Source of the DNA: Ruminococcus sp.
GTDB lineage: Bacteria > Bacillota > Clostridia > Oscillospirales > Ruminococcaceae
Direction of reading: 5' to 3'
Assembly (NCBI GenBank): GCA_017397925.1
Contig: JAFQHO010000031.1
Span: 25,979 to 89,978 of the forward strand
DNA: 64,000 bases
Below, one piece after another: positions 18,272-26,986 of the stretch. A program made the translations under genes and the position numbers. Positions within the stretch are counted from its first letter, which is position 1. Each line of letters starts with the position of its first letter. The notes under the pieces are model-generated. The model was not told where the DNA came from. It did not search any database and worked only from the letters and a program-made list of their open reading frames with translations.

Positions 18272-18892
18272 TTACTCTTTATTATAAGGACAATATCCCA
18301 ATATCTCAAAAGCCTGTGAATTGAGCCACATATGCGCTGTTACCATAAGGTCGAAGCCCTCGCCGCAGGGGGCGTTGAGATACTTCGGGTCGTATTTGGG
18401 CAGTCCGAAACCTGTAAGCAGATTGGATATTATACCGCCGTGGGTAATCAATGCACAGTGGGTAAGTCCTGTGTTCATCATATCTATTATGATATTGTGA
18501 AGGGCGGAAAAAGTACGTGCTGTCATTTCTTCAAGGCTTTCGCCCTTGGGAGGTCTTGCATCGCGGCCGCCGCCCAGCCACGCCTTGTAATCCTCTCGAT
18601 TTACAAGTTCATCAACGGATTTCCCCTCAAATTCACCGAAATTTATCTCTCGCATACCGTCGGCAAGTAAAATTTCCGTATCGGGGAAAAGTATTTCCGC
18701 AGTTTCGGTGCATCTTTTCAGGGGCGATGAATACACCCTATGCACTCTCGGATAGTCGAATTCATCCATTTTAGCAGCAAGTTCCGCACAACCCTTGTCT
18801 GACAGGGACATATCAGTGGAACCGATATATATGCCTTTTTCATTGGCATCAGTCATACCGTGACGGATTATGCTTATTCTATAACCTTTCAT
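18272..18892 (-). CDS. Histidine phosphatase superfamily protein (phosphoglycerate-mutase-like)
   Basis: A 206-residue cytosolic protein with the phosphohistidine motif RHG at residues 10-12 (SIIRHGMTDAN), the conserved SSPLKRCTETA segment, the acid/base region EINFGEFEGK, and a second catalytic histidine in LITHGG. These are the features of CobC/GpmB-like phosphatases. The substrate cannot be inferred. It is first in the operon with the membrane protein and RluA-LuxS. Confidence 0.85.
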   Translation of the reverse strand: MKGYRISIIRHGMTDANEKGIYIGSTDMSLSDKGCAELAAKMDEFDYPRVHRVYSSPLKRCTETAEILFPDTEILLADGMREINFGEFEGKSVDELVNREDYKAWLGGGRDARPPKGESLEEMTARTFSALHNIIIDMMNTGLTHCALITHGGIISNLLTGFGLPKYDPKYLNAPCGEGFDLMVTAHMWLNSQAFEILGYCPYNKE

Positions 18893-18985
18893 AAATCTGC
18901 TTCCTTTCGGTCAAATGATATATATTGCTTAAAGGGAAATAAAAAATACACAAAAAAACTCCCGAATTTTTATACATTTTTCCTA

Positions 18986-19043
18986 TTTACTTATTATACG
19001 CTTTGTATTATAATATAAATAGCAAATATTATACAAGTTGTAT
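18986..19043 (+). promoter_or_regulatory. Promoter with two ATAC-N5-GTAT operator-like sites
   Basis: TTTACT (18986-18991) and TATAAT (19009-19014) with a 17-bp spacer form a plausible sigma-A promoter for the XRE regulator. The palindrome ATAC-N5-GTAT occurs inside the spacer (18996-19008) and again downstream of the start (19031-19043), 35 bp apart. That placement suits autorepression. Confidence 0.6.
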
Positions 19044-19076
19044 CTTATTATATCAATTATACAGGAGGACTTTCCA

Positions 19077-19805
19077 ATGAATTCTGATTTCGCACGTATT
19101 ATCACATTACAGAGAAAAGAACGTCACATCAGCCAGAAACAGGCTGCCGCAGACCTGGGTATATCGCAGGCACTGCTCTCTCACTACGAAAAGGGCATAA
19201 GAGAATGCGGACTTAATTTCCTTGTAAGAATTGCCGATTACTATAACGTTTCCTGCGACTATCTCCTCGGCAGAACTCCCGAACCGGAGGGAAAAATCAT
19301 CACTATTGAGGATATTCCCGATGATGACGGAAACAATACACTGAAAATGCCTTCCCCTGAGATAATCAACTTTAACAGAAGAATTATCAATAATTCAATC
19401 AGTCTGCTTTTCAGCCTTGCGCAGAAAGCAGGAAGTATTACGCTGATTAAAGAAGTTTCCTCTTATCTTATGCTGTCAGTGTACAAGCTTTTCCGTATCG
19501 TATATAACGCAAATCCCAACAACGACCAGAAGCTTTTCCGCATACCAAAGGTTATTGCCAACGACAGCTCCAATGCCATTATTTCAATGAGTGAGGCGGA
19601 TATCAAATCAGCTTCAAGCGGTATTGCCCTTGACGGTAACGACTGCGTTGATAACTTTGATACACTGTACATAACAACTTCCACACTGCAGAAGGACTAC
19701 GCTCAGTATTCCTCATCCCTGCTTAATCTCATTAAACGAAGCGAAGAAAGCATCGCGAGAACACGTGCGAGATACCACGCAACAGAGGACGACCAGGGTT
19801 ATTAA
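19077..19805 (+). CDS. XRE-family transcriptional regulator with uncharacterised C-terminal domain
   Basis: A 242-residue protein. Residues 5-65 are a Cro/C1-type helix-turn-helix (QKQAAADLGISQALLSHYEK) ending with the YYNVSCDYLLGRT motif common in Firmicute XRE regulators. Residues about 95-235 form an alpha-helical domain that was not recognised. ATG at 19077 follows AGGAGG by 8 nt; the open frame upstream is not used. Two operator-like palindromes overlap its promoter, so it probably represses itself. Targets beyond that are unknown. Confidence 0.85.
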   Translation: MNSDFARIITLQRKERHISQKQAAADLGISQALLSHYEKGIRECGLNFLVRIADYYNVSCDYLLGRTPEPEGKIITIEDIPDDDGNNTLKMPSPEIINFNRRIINNSISLLFSLAQKAGSITLIKEVSSYLMLSVYKLFRIVYNANPNNDQKLFRIPKVIANDSSNAIISMSEADIKSASSGIALDGNDCVDNFDTLYITTSTLQKDYAQYSSSLLNLIKRSEESIARTRARYHATEDDQGY

Positions 19806-19824
19806 TAACTCATACCTCATACGT

Positions 19825-19850
19825 ACAGGCGGATTTTCCGCCTGTTTTTA
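19825..19850 (+). terminator. Terminator of the XRE regulator gene
   Basis: A GC-rich stem (ACAGGCGGA with TCCGCCTGT) is followed by a U-rich run directly after the stop codon. Confidence 0.9.
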
Positions 19851-19929
19851 TTTATTAATCGGATTAGGTTAATTGACACTACACCATTATATATTATATC
19901 ACATTTATCTGTGGTTGTCAATTTTAAAT

Positions 19930-19959
19930 AAACAAAAGGTGATGAACAGTTAAATCACC
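19930..19959 (-). terminator. Terminator of the ATPase/TOPRIM-like operon
   Basis: GGTGAT pairs with ATCACC (19938-19959), extended by flanking A-U pairs, followed on the minus strand by TTTTGTTT. Confidence 0.65.
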
Positions 19960-19970
19960 ACCTTTCATTT

Positions 19971-20513
19971 CTATTTAAGCAAATCACAAAGATATAATTC
20001 ATCTTTTTTATGGGAGCCATTTATCTGCTTATATTTTCTCAACAATTCAGCAAGCAACTCGGGACGACCTTCAAAATAATCCTCGTAGAATTTAACGCTT
20101 TTACTATACTTCTCGCGCTTAAATTTAATTTCCTTCTTTGCAAATTCACTCGCCTTTACATAGGACTTCTCTTTTTCATACTTATCAAGTAAACTGTCTG
20201 AAATAATAAACAATATTTCAAGTTCTGGCTTTGTACAATACTTTTTAATCCTTTCTTTTGACAGTTTGTCTTTAAATTCACGGGGGATTTTCAATTCATC
20301 ACCTTGTTTATCACCAATACGCAATATTTCTATATCCTTGTAGGGATACAATCTCAATTCAGTTTGCACAACAACTGATTTATCAATTTGCCTTGCGTGA
20401 TAAGCCTGTAAACCAAGCAAATCATCTCTGCTAATTTTAAGCATATCATTGTCAAGTAGAATATTGATTACTGCCAGTTCATCAGTCCCCTCACACATTA
20501 TCAGATACTTCAT
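19971..20513 (-). CDS. Small TOPRIM-like protein paired with an AAA ATPase (putative defence effector)
   Basis: A 180-residue soluble protein. It starts MKYLIMCEGTDELAVINILL, resembling the first TOPRIM motif, where a conserved glutamate (here in CEGTDE) binds metal. Acidic motifs further on (GDKQGDE near 68 and SDSLLDK near 105) could supply the remaining ligands. The lysine-rich C-terminal half is helical. Its ATG overlaps the ATPase stop by 4 nt (ATGA), so the two are translated together. An ATPase plus TOPRIM-type protein is the pattern of OLD/PARIS/AbiL-like anti-phage systems, but this assignment is inference. Confidence 0.5.
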   Translation of the reverse strand: MKYLIMCEGTDELAVINILLDNDMLKISRDDLLGLQAYHARQIDKSVVVQTELRLYPYKDIEILRIGDKQGDELKIPREFKDKLSKERIKKYCTKPELEILFIISDSLLDKYEKEKSYVKASEFAKKEIKFKREKYSKSVKFYEDYFEGRPELLAELLRKYKQINGSHKKDELYLCDLLK

Positions 20514-21637
20514 TTCATCAATTCCCTCTTAAGATTCATCAATGCCTCATAATTAACAGCTGTATCAAAGGTATTGTTATAAAACTGCCTGCTTTTAAGC
20601 AATTCAGAACGAATATTGTTCTCTTTATAAACATCATACATATTTTGCAAATATACCTGTTTATCAGATTTAGAAATCCAGATATTATCTTTTCTGCCAA
20701 AAAGATCCAGAACTTCACAATAATGAGTTGTAAAAATAAGAGTCGCATTGTGCTTGTTTATCGCTGGATCCTTATAGAGAGAAATAATATTCTCAACCAA
20801 TGTTTTATGAAAATGATTTTCAACTTCATCTACAAGTAAATCAATTCCCTCAATTAATGATATAGCTATTAATGTATATAAACACATACCCTTTGTGGTA
20901 CCACTTGAAAGAAACCACATTAGCTCACTTGCAGATTTTATCATAATTCTGCCATTGTAATTAATCTTGTAGTTTTTATCTTCTGTTAAAGTAAGTTCTT
21001 TGATATTCTCATCAAAAATTGATAAAATACTATAAAACAAGCTTATAGAAATCTTATATGATTCTATATAACCGAATAATATCGGATAAGCCAAAACATT
21101 TTCATCTTGGCTGTCATAATAAATATTATATACTTGCTTTTTCTTTAATATAAAGAAAATTTTTGAAGTACCCTCGGGTAATTCAGTAAAATCATTTATT
21201 TCCTCAAAATCAACATCACTAAAAATCTTATTAACCTTACTTGGGTAATACGCTTTTTTGTATATATGTTCTTCTGTGAATTCAGCTTTTCGAGAATTGA
21301 TTTCACTATTTTTAAGAATTGTTGTGTATTTATAAATACTCTCATTATGGTGAAAATATATTTCAAGTTCCACATTATCATAAGAATAACGATTACCGTC
21401 AAGCTGAAATTCCTCAAGAATACTATAACAACAGTCAAGCAGATCAATAGCTGTGGTCTTTCCGGAAGCATTCTTTCCAACAAAAGCCATTGTATTATAC
21501 GTGAATAAATTAGGTGCAATCTCCTGCAGTTCATACAACTTATCCGCTTCCGTTTTATTTGCTTTTGATGTAAGGTCAATCGTATAGTCGTCCTTACAGT
21601 TTTTAAAATTTTTTGCGGTTACACGAAGTAATTTCAT
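20510..21637 (-). CDS. AAA/SMC-like ATPase of the AAA_15/AAA_21 type
   Basis: A 375-residue protein of the ATP-binding AAA_15/AAA_21 class. Walker A is GKNASGKT (54-61). An ABC-like signature LSSGTTKG lies near 245, Walker B (IDLLVDEVEN) near 268, and the switch histidine (FTTHY) near 305. There is no transporter partner. Such ATPases act with a nuclease or toxin in OLD, PARIS and AbiL systems. ATG at 21637 has GGAGG 8 nt upstream; the ATG at 21643 is too close. The DNA is visibly more AT-rich than the flanking housekeeping genes, consistent with horizontal acquisition. Confidence 0.75.
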   Translation of the reverse strand: MKLLRVTAKNFKNCKDDYTIDLTSKANKTEADKLYELQEIAPNLFTYNTMAFVGKNASGKTTAIDLLDCCYSILEEFQLDGNRYSYDNVELEIYFHHNESIYKYTTILKNSEINSRKAEFTEEHIYKKAYYPSKVNKIFSDVDFEEINDFTELPEGTSKIFFILKKKQVYNIYYDSQDENVLAYPILFGYIESYKISISLFYSILSIFDENIKELTLTEDKNYKINYNGRIMIKSASELMWFLSSGTTKGMCLYTLIAISLIEGIDLLVDEVENHFHKTLVENIISLYKDPAINKHNATLIFTTHYCEVLDLFGRKDNIWISKSDKQVYLQNMYDVYKENNIRSELLKSRQFYNNTFDTAVNYEALMNLKRELMK

Positions 21638-21657
21638 TTTCATCGCCTCCTATAGTT

Positions 21658-21686
21658 ATTATATCATATACTCCTTAAAAATACAA
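21658..21686 (-). promoter_or_regulatory. Promoter of the ATPase/TOPRIM-like operon
   Basis: On the minus strand TTGTAT (21681-21686) and TATAAT (21658-21663) are separated by 17 bp, a good sigma-A promoter just before the ribosome site of the ATPase gene. Confidence 0.65.
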
Positions 21687-21841
21687 GTGATTTGTATAAA
21701 TTTTATTATTTCTTTGTTTTTTCACGATTAAACTCCATATTTTTACAAACCTATCGTATAACTTTCGTATTATTAACTCTAACTAATAATATGAATATTA
21801 TTCAAACTTCCGCACACAATACCCACAAAGGAAGTGATATT

Positions 21842-22852
21842 ATGCCACAACATTTAGAACGCGGGGTATTTCTCTTTGATACTCCCCCGAAAATCGAAAG
21901 CTTTGCCGCCGTTGCAGGCGAAAAAGAGGGTAACGGCCCTCTTGGCGATTTTTTCGATGAAATCATAACCGACAGCCACTTCGGCCAGAAAACCTGGGAA
22001 CAGGCTGAAAGCCGCTTTCAGCTTGAAGCCGTATCCCTTGCCGTCCGCAAAGCAAACCTCACAAAAGAGGATATAGACGTTATATGCGCAGGGGATTTAA
22101 TCAATCAATGTACAGGCTCATCATATGGTCTCAGACAGCTTGAAATCCCCTTTATGGGGCTTTATGGAGCCTGCTCCACAATGGCTGAAAGCCTTATTGC
22201 AGCATCTCTGCTCACTGACAGCGGCGCCGCAAAACGCGCTGCGGCTGTAACCTCCTCCCATTTCTCAACGGCTGAAAGACAATTCCGCGCCCCTCTCTCC
22301 TACGGTGGACAGCGTACACCAACGGCTCAGTGGACCTGTACAGCCTCAGGCTCTGTAATAGTATCTCCCGATAAGGGCGAGATAGAGGTATACGGCTGCT
22401 GTGTGGGCAAAATTGCCGATATGGATATAACCGACATCGCCAATATGGGCGCAGCTATGGCTCCTGCGGCAATGGGCGTTCTCTGCCGCTATTTTGAGGC
22501 AACAGATACAACCCCTGCTGATTATGACGCAATTATTACGGGAGATTTAGGAATTCTTGGCAGTAAGCTTCTTATTGAGCTTATGGAAAAGCAAGGTTAT
22601 GATATATCTGACGTCCACAAGGACTGCGGTGAAATGATATTCAATCCCGATGAACAGGATTCTCACTGCGGAGGCTCAGGCTGCGGATGCTCCGCCAGCG
22701 TGCTCTGCGGATATTTCCTGCCAATGCTGCAAAAGGGCAATATAAAAAGGATACTCTTTATTGCAACAGGAGCCCTTATGTCGGCTATGTCCGTACAGCA
22801 GGGTGAATCTATCCCCACAATCGCACATCTGCTTGAACTCAGGAGGAAATAA
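21842..22852 (+). CDS. spoVAD: Stage V sporulation protein AD
   Basis: A 336-residue SpoVAD, which binds dipicolinic acid for its import into the forespore. It has a thiolase-like fold with the family blocks FGQKTWEQAESRFQ, GLYGACSTMAE (active-site-like cysteine) and CGGSGCGCSA. ATG at 21842 follows AAGGAAGTG; the 50 codons open upstream are not homologous. It is followed after one base by spoVAE. spoVAC, normally immediately upstream, is absent here. Confidence 0.95.
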   Translation: MPQHLERGVFLFDTPPKIESFAAVAGEKEGNGPLGDFFDEIITDSHFGQKTWEQAESRFQLEAVSLAVRKANLTKEDIDVICAGDLINQCTGSSYGLRQLEIPFMGLYGACSTMAESLIAASLLTDSGAAKRAAAVTSSHFSTAERQFRAPLSYGGQRTPTAQWTCTASGSVIVSPDKGEIEVYGCCVGKIADMDITDIANMGAAMAPAAMGVLCRYFEATDTTPADYDAIITGDLGILGSKLLIELMEKQGYDISDVHKDCGEMIFNPDEQDSHCGGSGCGCSASVLCGYFLPMLQKGNIKRILFIATGALMSAMSVQQGESIPTIAHLLELRRK

Positions 22853-22853
22853 A

Positions 22854-23216
22854 ATGATAACTGAACTTTTAAAAGCCTTTTTAATAGGCGGAATCATCTG
22901 CGCAGTGGGACAGCTTCTTATAGACTATACAAAGCTTACTCCTGCGCGTATACTGACAGGATTTGTTGTTGCAGGAGTTATACTCTCTGCCGTAGGATTA
23001 TACAAACCCCTTGCTGATTTTGCAGGTGCAGGTGCCTCCGTCCCCCTCACAGGCTTCGGTCATCTTCTTGCGGAGGGCATCCGAAAAGCCGTTGACCGTG
23101 ACGGCTTTATAGGCATATTCACAGGGGGACTTACCGCCTCCTCAGCAGGAATAACAGCCGCTCTCCTTGCCGGTCTGGGAGCATCACTGATATTCAGACC
23201 TAAGGATAAAGTATAA
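22854..23216 (+). CDS. spoVAE: Stage V sporulation protein AE
   Basis: A 120-residue membrane protein with four hydrophobic segments and the SpoVAE signature AFLIGGIICAVGQLLIDYTK at the N-terminus. It probably forms the dipicolinate channel with SpoVAC. It starts two bases after the spoVAD stop codon, with AGGAGGA upstream. It ends before a bidirectional terminator. Confidence 0.95.
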   Translation: MITELLKAFLIGGIICAVGQLLIDYTKLTPARILTGFVVAGVILSAVGLYKPLADFAGAGASVPLTGFGHLLAEGIRKAVDRDGFIGIFTGGLTASSAGITAALLAGLGASLIFRPKDKV

Positions 23217-23224
23217 ATCCAAGC

Positions 23225-23262
23225 AAAAACCGCCCTATCACACTGACAGGGCGGCATTTTTA
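23225..23262. terminator. Bidirectional terminator between spoVAE and the Wzz-like gene
   Basis: The stem CCGCCCT with AGGGCGG (23230-23254) is flanked by an A run on the left and a T run on the right, so it can stop both converging transcripts. Confidence 0.85.
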
Positions 23263-23276
23263 CTTGTGGAAAACTC

Positions 23277-24827
23277 TTATTTTTTCTTTTTGTCGTTAGA
23301 TTTCTTTTCTGTCTTTGTTTCTTCCTTCACTTCATCATCGGATTCATCAGCGATATCGTCATCATCATCGCCATTTGCAAGAGCAAGCTTCTTAACCTTG
23401 CGGTTATCAATGATAAGTGCCTGAACAACTGCAACTGCAAAGTAAACAAAAAGACATCCGATTTCAAGAATTGCAAGAGGCATAATTGCATTTTTAATAA
23501 ATCTTGCGAATACATCAGATGATGTATTTGTTGCAGGAACAAGAACATTATAAGCATTCTTGAATGTTACGTTTCTGTAGTAATCCTCAGACGTATCATA
23601 AACAAGCTGTACAAGTCCCTTTATTTTAGCATCAAGGGCAGCAAGGTCTTCCTCGACCTTTGTTTTCATATTATTGTTTGCCTTTGTATCGCTCTTAAGT
23701 GACTGCTGTCTGTCCTTGTAATAGTTAATGCTCTGCTTAACGCTTGCAAGTGATACAGCAACATTATTCTTCTGTGTGAACATCTTGTCATACTGTGCAG
23801 ATGCAATGCTTGTCTGTGTGTTTGTCTCCTCTGCACCGCCAAAAACGATTACCTGATCTTTTTCGTAAGCTGCAATAGCTTCTTCATAAGCTTTCAGCTC
23901 TTCTTCAAGGCTGTCTCTCTCTCGTACAAGTGACTTTATACGATACTCGTAGTAAGCGAGGGTTTCCTCTTTGTTCTTTGTAAGGTTGTTAATAACAACA
24001 TATGAAGAAATCATATCAAGATCAATTGACTTTACAGTGTTGAGAGCAGAATAAAGATCATCAAATGTATATCCTGTTACAGTAGAACGGAAACGTGTCT
24101 GATCAGTCTGCGCAAGATCCTGAACATATCTTCTGAGTGTATTGATGCTGTTTGAGAATACATCAATTGCCTCTGCATAGTCATAATCAGTATATGAAAT
24201 AGCCTCTACAGCACTTCCAAGGTTTTCATTGTAACCATACTGATCGTAGAAGTAGTCTGTAAAGTTGTTGAGTATCTCATTGAATACAGCTACTGCTTCT
24301 TCATCTTCAAGACCAAGTCCGTTATAATCAAAAAACACCTTGAACTGTGTTGGATGATATGATGTTTCCAGTATCTTTTCTGCTGCTTCTATGTTTCCGT
24401 TTTTTGAAAGAACACTGTCATAAATTGTAAGTCTGTCAATAGCATCCTTTGGTCTCTGACCTTCAAATGTTATTGATCTTCTTATGCCTTCGAGATGTAT
24501 CGGATCAAGATTAAGTTCTGTAAGTGCACTTTCAATTACAGAGGGACTCTTGATAATATTTACATCAAATTTCATACCATTGGGATCAAGGCCCCTTTCA
24601 ATACCGCTATAAGAAAAACTGATAAGGGCATTGAGCGGCTCTTTATTAACTCGGGTTGTAAAACCGGAATATCCGAATGCTGCAACTACAGCTACAACAG
24701 CTGCAACTACCCATACAAGAAAATATCTTTTCAGTCTTTTTGAAAGGGTACTGAAAGAAAGAACTACTCTCTCCTCGTCACGGGGATTGTTTATTGTAAT
24801 ATTCAGGTTCTTATCATTATTTGCCAT
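23277..24827 (-). CDS. Wzz-like chain-length-determinant membrane protein
   Basis: A 516-residue protein with the Wzz/polysaccharide co-polymerase layout. One transmembrane helix lies at about 35-53 and a second near 445-470, enclosing a large extracytoplasmic, coiled-coil-rich domain (notably 290-330 and 355-400). A highly charged cytoplasmic tail (DDDDD, then Lys/Glu) follows. No tyrosine-kinase partner or polysaccharide synthesis genes adjoin it, which is unusual for a chain-length regulator. AGGAGG lies before the ATG. Confidence 0.65.
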   Translation of the reverse strand: MANNDKNLNITINNPRDEERVVLSFSTLSKRLKRYFLVWVVAAVVAVVAAFGYSGFTTRVNKEPLNALISFSYSGIERGLDPNGMKFDVNIIKSPSVIESALTELNLDPIHLEGIRRSITFEGQRPKDAIDRLTIYDSVLSKNGNIEAAEKILETSYHPTQFKVFFDYNGLGLEDEEAVAVFNEILNNFTDYFYDQYGYNENLGSAVEAISYTDYDYAEAIDVFSNSINTLRRYVQDLAQTDQTRFRSTVTGYTFDDLYSALNTVKSIDLDMISSYVVINNLTKNKEETLAYYEYRIKSLVRERDSLEEELKAYEEAIAAYEKDQVIVFGGAEETNTQTSIASAQYDKMFTQKNNVAVSLASVKQSINYYKDRQQSLKSDTKANNNMKTKVEEDLAALDAKIKGLVQLVYDTSEDYYRNVTFKNAYNVLVPATNTSSDVFARFIKNAIMPLAILEIGCLFVYFAVAVVQALIIDNRKVKKLALANGDDDDDIADESDDEVKEETKTEKKSNDKKKK

Positions 24828-24890
24828 TTTTACCTCCTGAAAGTTTCATCTTTCCTGCAATCACGACTTTTTGCAGGTTTTCCTTGAATA

Positions 24891-24919
24891 ATAATATCAT
24901 TTTGCCGGAAAAAAGTCAA
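24891..24919 (-). promoter_or_regulatory. Promoter of the Wzz-like gene
   Basis: On the minus strand TTGACT (24914-24919) and TATTAT (24891-24896) are separated by 17 bp. A small stem (CTGCAA with TTGCAG, near 24855-24876) lies in the leader. Confidence 0.65.
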
Positions 24920-25018
24920 TAGAAATCCTTGTTCCTCAACTTTTTTCAGCATTCTGCTTAATCACAAAATGAAATCATATATTTTTTTGTTTAGGATATT
25001 ATTCCATCTGAACGAGGA

Positions 25019-26404
25019 TTAAAGTGCGTATCCCTTTGCCTTTATAACATCAACAACGCTGTCAACGTATTTGCGGCATATCTCCTCATTTTCAGCTTCT
25101 GCCATAACACGTACAAGAGGCTCTGTGCCGCTTTCACGTACAAGCATACGTCCCTTATCGCCAAGCTCCTCAGAAGCCTTTGCTACAGCTGCCTGCACGT
25201 CCGGATCTGCCTGTGCAGCTGCCTTATCTGTAACCTTTACATTTACAAGAACCTGCGGGTACATAGGCATTTCCTCTGCAAGCTCGCTGAGCTTTGCACG
25301 CTTTGACATTACAGCCTGCATTATCTTGAGGCTGGTGAGAATACCATCGCCTGTTGAAGCGTATTTTGCGAAAATAATATGACCTGACTGCTCTCCGCCA
25401 AGACAGCACTCGTGTTCCTTCATATACTCATATACATACTTATCGCCTACGGCTGTCTTTGCATAATCAATGCCTGCTGCTTCAAGAGCCTTGAACAGAC
25501 CGAGGTTTGACATAACTGTAGCAACTACTGTGTTATTTACAAGCTTTTCACGGTCCTTCATATACTTGCCGTAAATATAGAGGATGTGGTCGCCTGTTAC
25601 TACGTTGCCCTTTTCGTCAACGCAAAGACAACGGTCAGCATCGCCGTCGTAGGCAAATCCTGCGTCAAGTCCATTTTCCACAACAAATTTCTGAAGAACG
25701 TCAATATGTGTGGAGCCTGCTTTTTCATTTATATTGATACCGTCGGGCTTATCGTTGATAACATATGTTTCAGCGCCGAGAGCGTCAAATACAGCCTTCG
25801 CAATTGACCAGGATGCACCGTTTGCGCAGTCAAGGCCAATTTTCTTACCTCTGAAAGAATATACTCCCAGGGAAATAAGATAGCCGATATAACGGTTTCT
25901 TCCTGATACATAGTCAACAGAGCGGCCGATTTTCTCATTTACAGCGTAGGGAAGCTCATCCCATTTCTGACCGAATACTTCAAGCTCGCCGTCAAGATAA
26001 GCTTCAATAAGGTCGATTACCTCATCCTCCATTTTCTCACCGTTACCGTTGATAAGCTTTAATCCGTTATCGTGATAGGGGTTGTGGCTTGCAGATATCA
26101 TAACAGCACAGTCAAAGTTGTCAACTCTTGATATATACGCAACAGATGGTGTTGTTGTTACGTGAAGAAGATAAGCGTCTGCACCTGATGCAGTAATACC
26201 GCCTACGAGGGAATACTCGAACATATAGCTTGAACGTCTTGTATCCTTGCCGATTACTATTCTTGCAGGTGTATCATCACCGTTTCTTCTCTTAAGTTCA
26301 TTATAGTACCAGCCAATAAATCTTCCGACTCTGAATGCGTGGTCGGCTGTAAGGTCTTTGTTTGCGGTTCCTCTGAAACCGTCTGTACCGAAATACTTAC
26401 CCAT
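25019..26404 (-). CDS. glmM: Phosphoglucosamine mutase
   Basis: Converts glucosamine-6-phosphate to glucosamine-1-phosphate for UDP-GlcNAc and peptidoglycan synthesis. The 461 residues begin MGKYFGTDGFRGTAN. The phosphoserine motif ISASHNP places the catalytic serine at S106, the metal loop reads DGDADR, and the C-terminal phosphate-binding loop is RESGTEPLVRVM. AAGGAGA before 26404 fixes the start; ten upstream codons are open but not homologous. It appears to be monocistronic. Confidence 0.95.
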   Translation of the reverse strand: MGKYFGTDGFRGTANKDLTADHAFRVGRFIGWYYNELKRRNGDDTPARIVIGKDTRRSSYMFEYSLVGGITASGADAYLLHVTTTPSVAYISRVDNFDCAVMISASHNPYHDNGLKLINGNGEKMEDEVIDLIEAYLDGELEVFGQKWDELPYAVNEKIGRSVDYVSGRNRYIGYLISLGVYSFRGKKIGLDCANGASWSIAKAVFDALGAETYVINDKPDGININEKAGSTHIDVLQKFVVENGLDAGFAYDGDADRCLCVDEKGNVVTGDHILYIYGKYMKDREKLVNNTVVATVMSNLGLFKALEAAGIDYAKTAVGDKYVYEYMKEHECCLGGEQSGHIIFAKYASTGDGILTSLKIMQAVMSKRAKLSELAEEMPMYPQVLVNVKVTDKAAAQADPDVQAAVAKASEELGDKGRMLVRESGTEPLVRVMAEAENEEICRKYVDSVVDVIKAKGYAL

Positions 26405-26461
26405 ATTTTTTCTCCTTGGAAATATATATTTCACGGAAATATCCGTGACACACCAATATAT

Positions 26462-26490
26462 ATTTTATCATATGTTTGTGCAATAGTCAA
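26462..26490 (-). promoter_or_regulatory. Promoter of glmM
   Basis: On the minus strand TTGACT (26485-26490) and TAAAAT (26462-26467) are spaced 17 bp. A perfect 6-bp hairpin (CACGGA-TATT-TCCGTG) follows in the short leader. Confidence 0.7.
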
Positions 26491-26883
26491 GGTTATTTTG
26501 CAGGAAATTTAAAGTATTTTGTAAGTAACTTATGGGAACCTCTAATCCCTTTATGCACTCCGATTTTATTTTCCCCCTCATATAATACATTCGAGTTCAG
26601 ACGACAAAAAAGGACACATTTTTTGATATTTTCGATATATTTTTATTTTTTAACATAATAAAAGCGGTTTTTTGGCTATTTTACGTTACTCAGCACAGAA
26701 ACGGATATTATCCGCCTCCCGGATTATCACTAAACTGAATTCCATTCCAAAATTGCGGACAAGCAATAGCCTATCCTACTATGCCATAATAATTCAAAGG
26801 CAATGCGTATAAAGCAAATTGTACAATCACACCAGAGCAAACAGTGTCACTTTGTGCAAGTCACCAAACAATGTATAAACCCC
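26491..26883. other. Intergenic region with an inverted REP-like element
   Basis: No gene is supported here. The stretch 26700-26765, read on the minus strand, repeats the block found near 48390: CCGCAATTTTGGAA, then GAATTCAG, then a GGCGGATAATATCCG palindrome. The rest is AT-rich with no clear structure. Confidence 0.5.
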
Positions 26884-26912
26884 TTGACAAATGAGCATAA
26901 TAGTGGTAAATT
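26884..26912 (+). promoter_or_regulatory. Promoter of the hrcA-dnaK operon
   Basis: A perfect TTGACA (26884-26889) with TAAATT (26907-26912) at 17-bp spacing. The CIRCE operator begins 4 bp downstream, overlapping the transcription start. Confidence 0.75.
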
Positions 26913-26916
26913 AATA

Positions 26917-26943
26917 TTAGCACTCAACGAGAATGAGTGCTAA
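26917..26943 (+). promoter_or_regulatory. CIRCE operator (HrcA binding site)
   Basis: A perfect inverted repeat, TTAGCACTC then 9 bp then GAGTGCTAA, identical to the consensus CIRCE element. Located between promoter and hrcA, it predicts HrcA repression of the whole chaperone operon. Confidence 0.97.
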
Positions 26944-26986
26944 CAGATGGAACAACACTCTGCTAAGAAAGGAGGCTGCAACTATC

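Noticed and set aside
21692-21841. Longer SpoVAD with a 50-residue N-terminal extension
   Set aside because: The extension is AT-rich, non-homologous and upstream of the good ribosome site before 21842.
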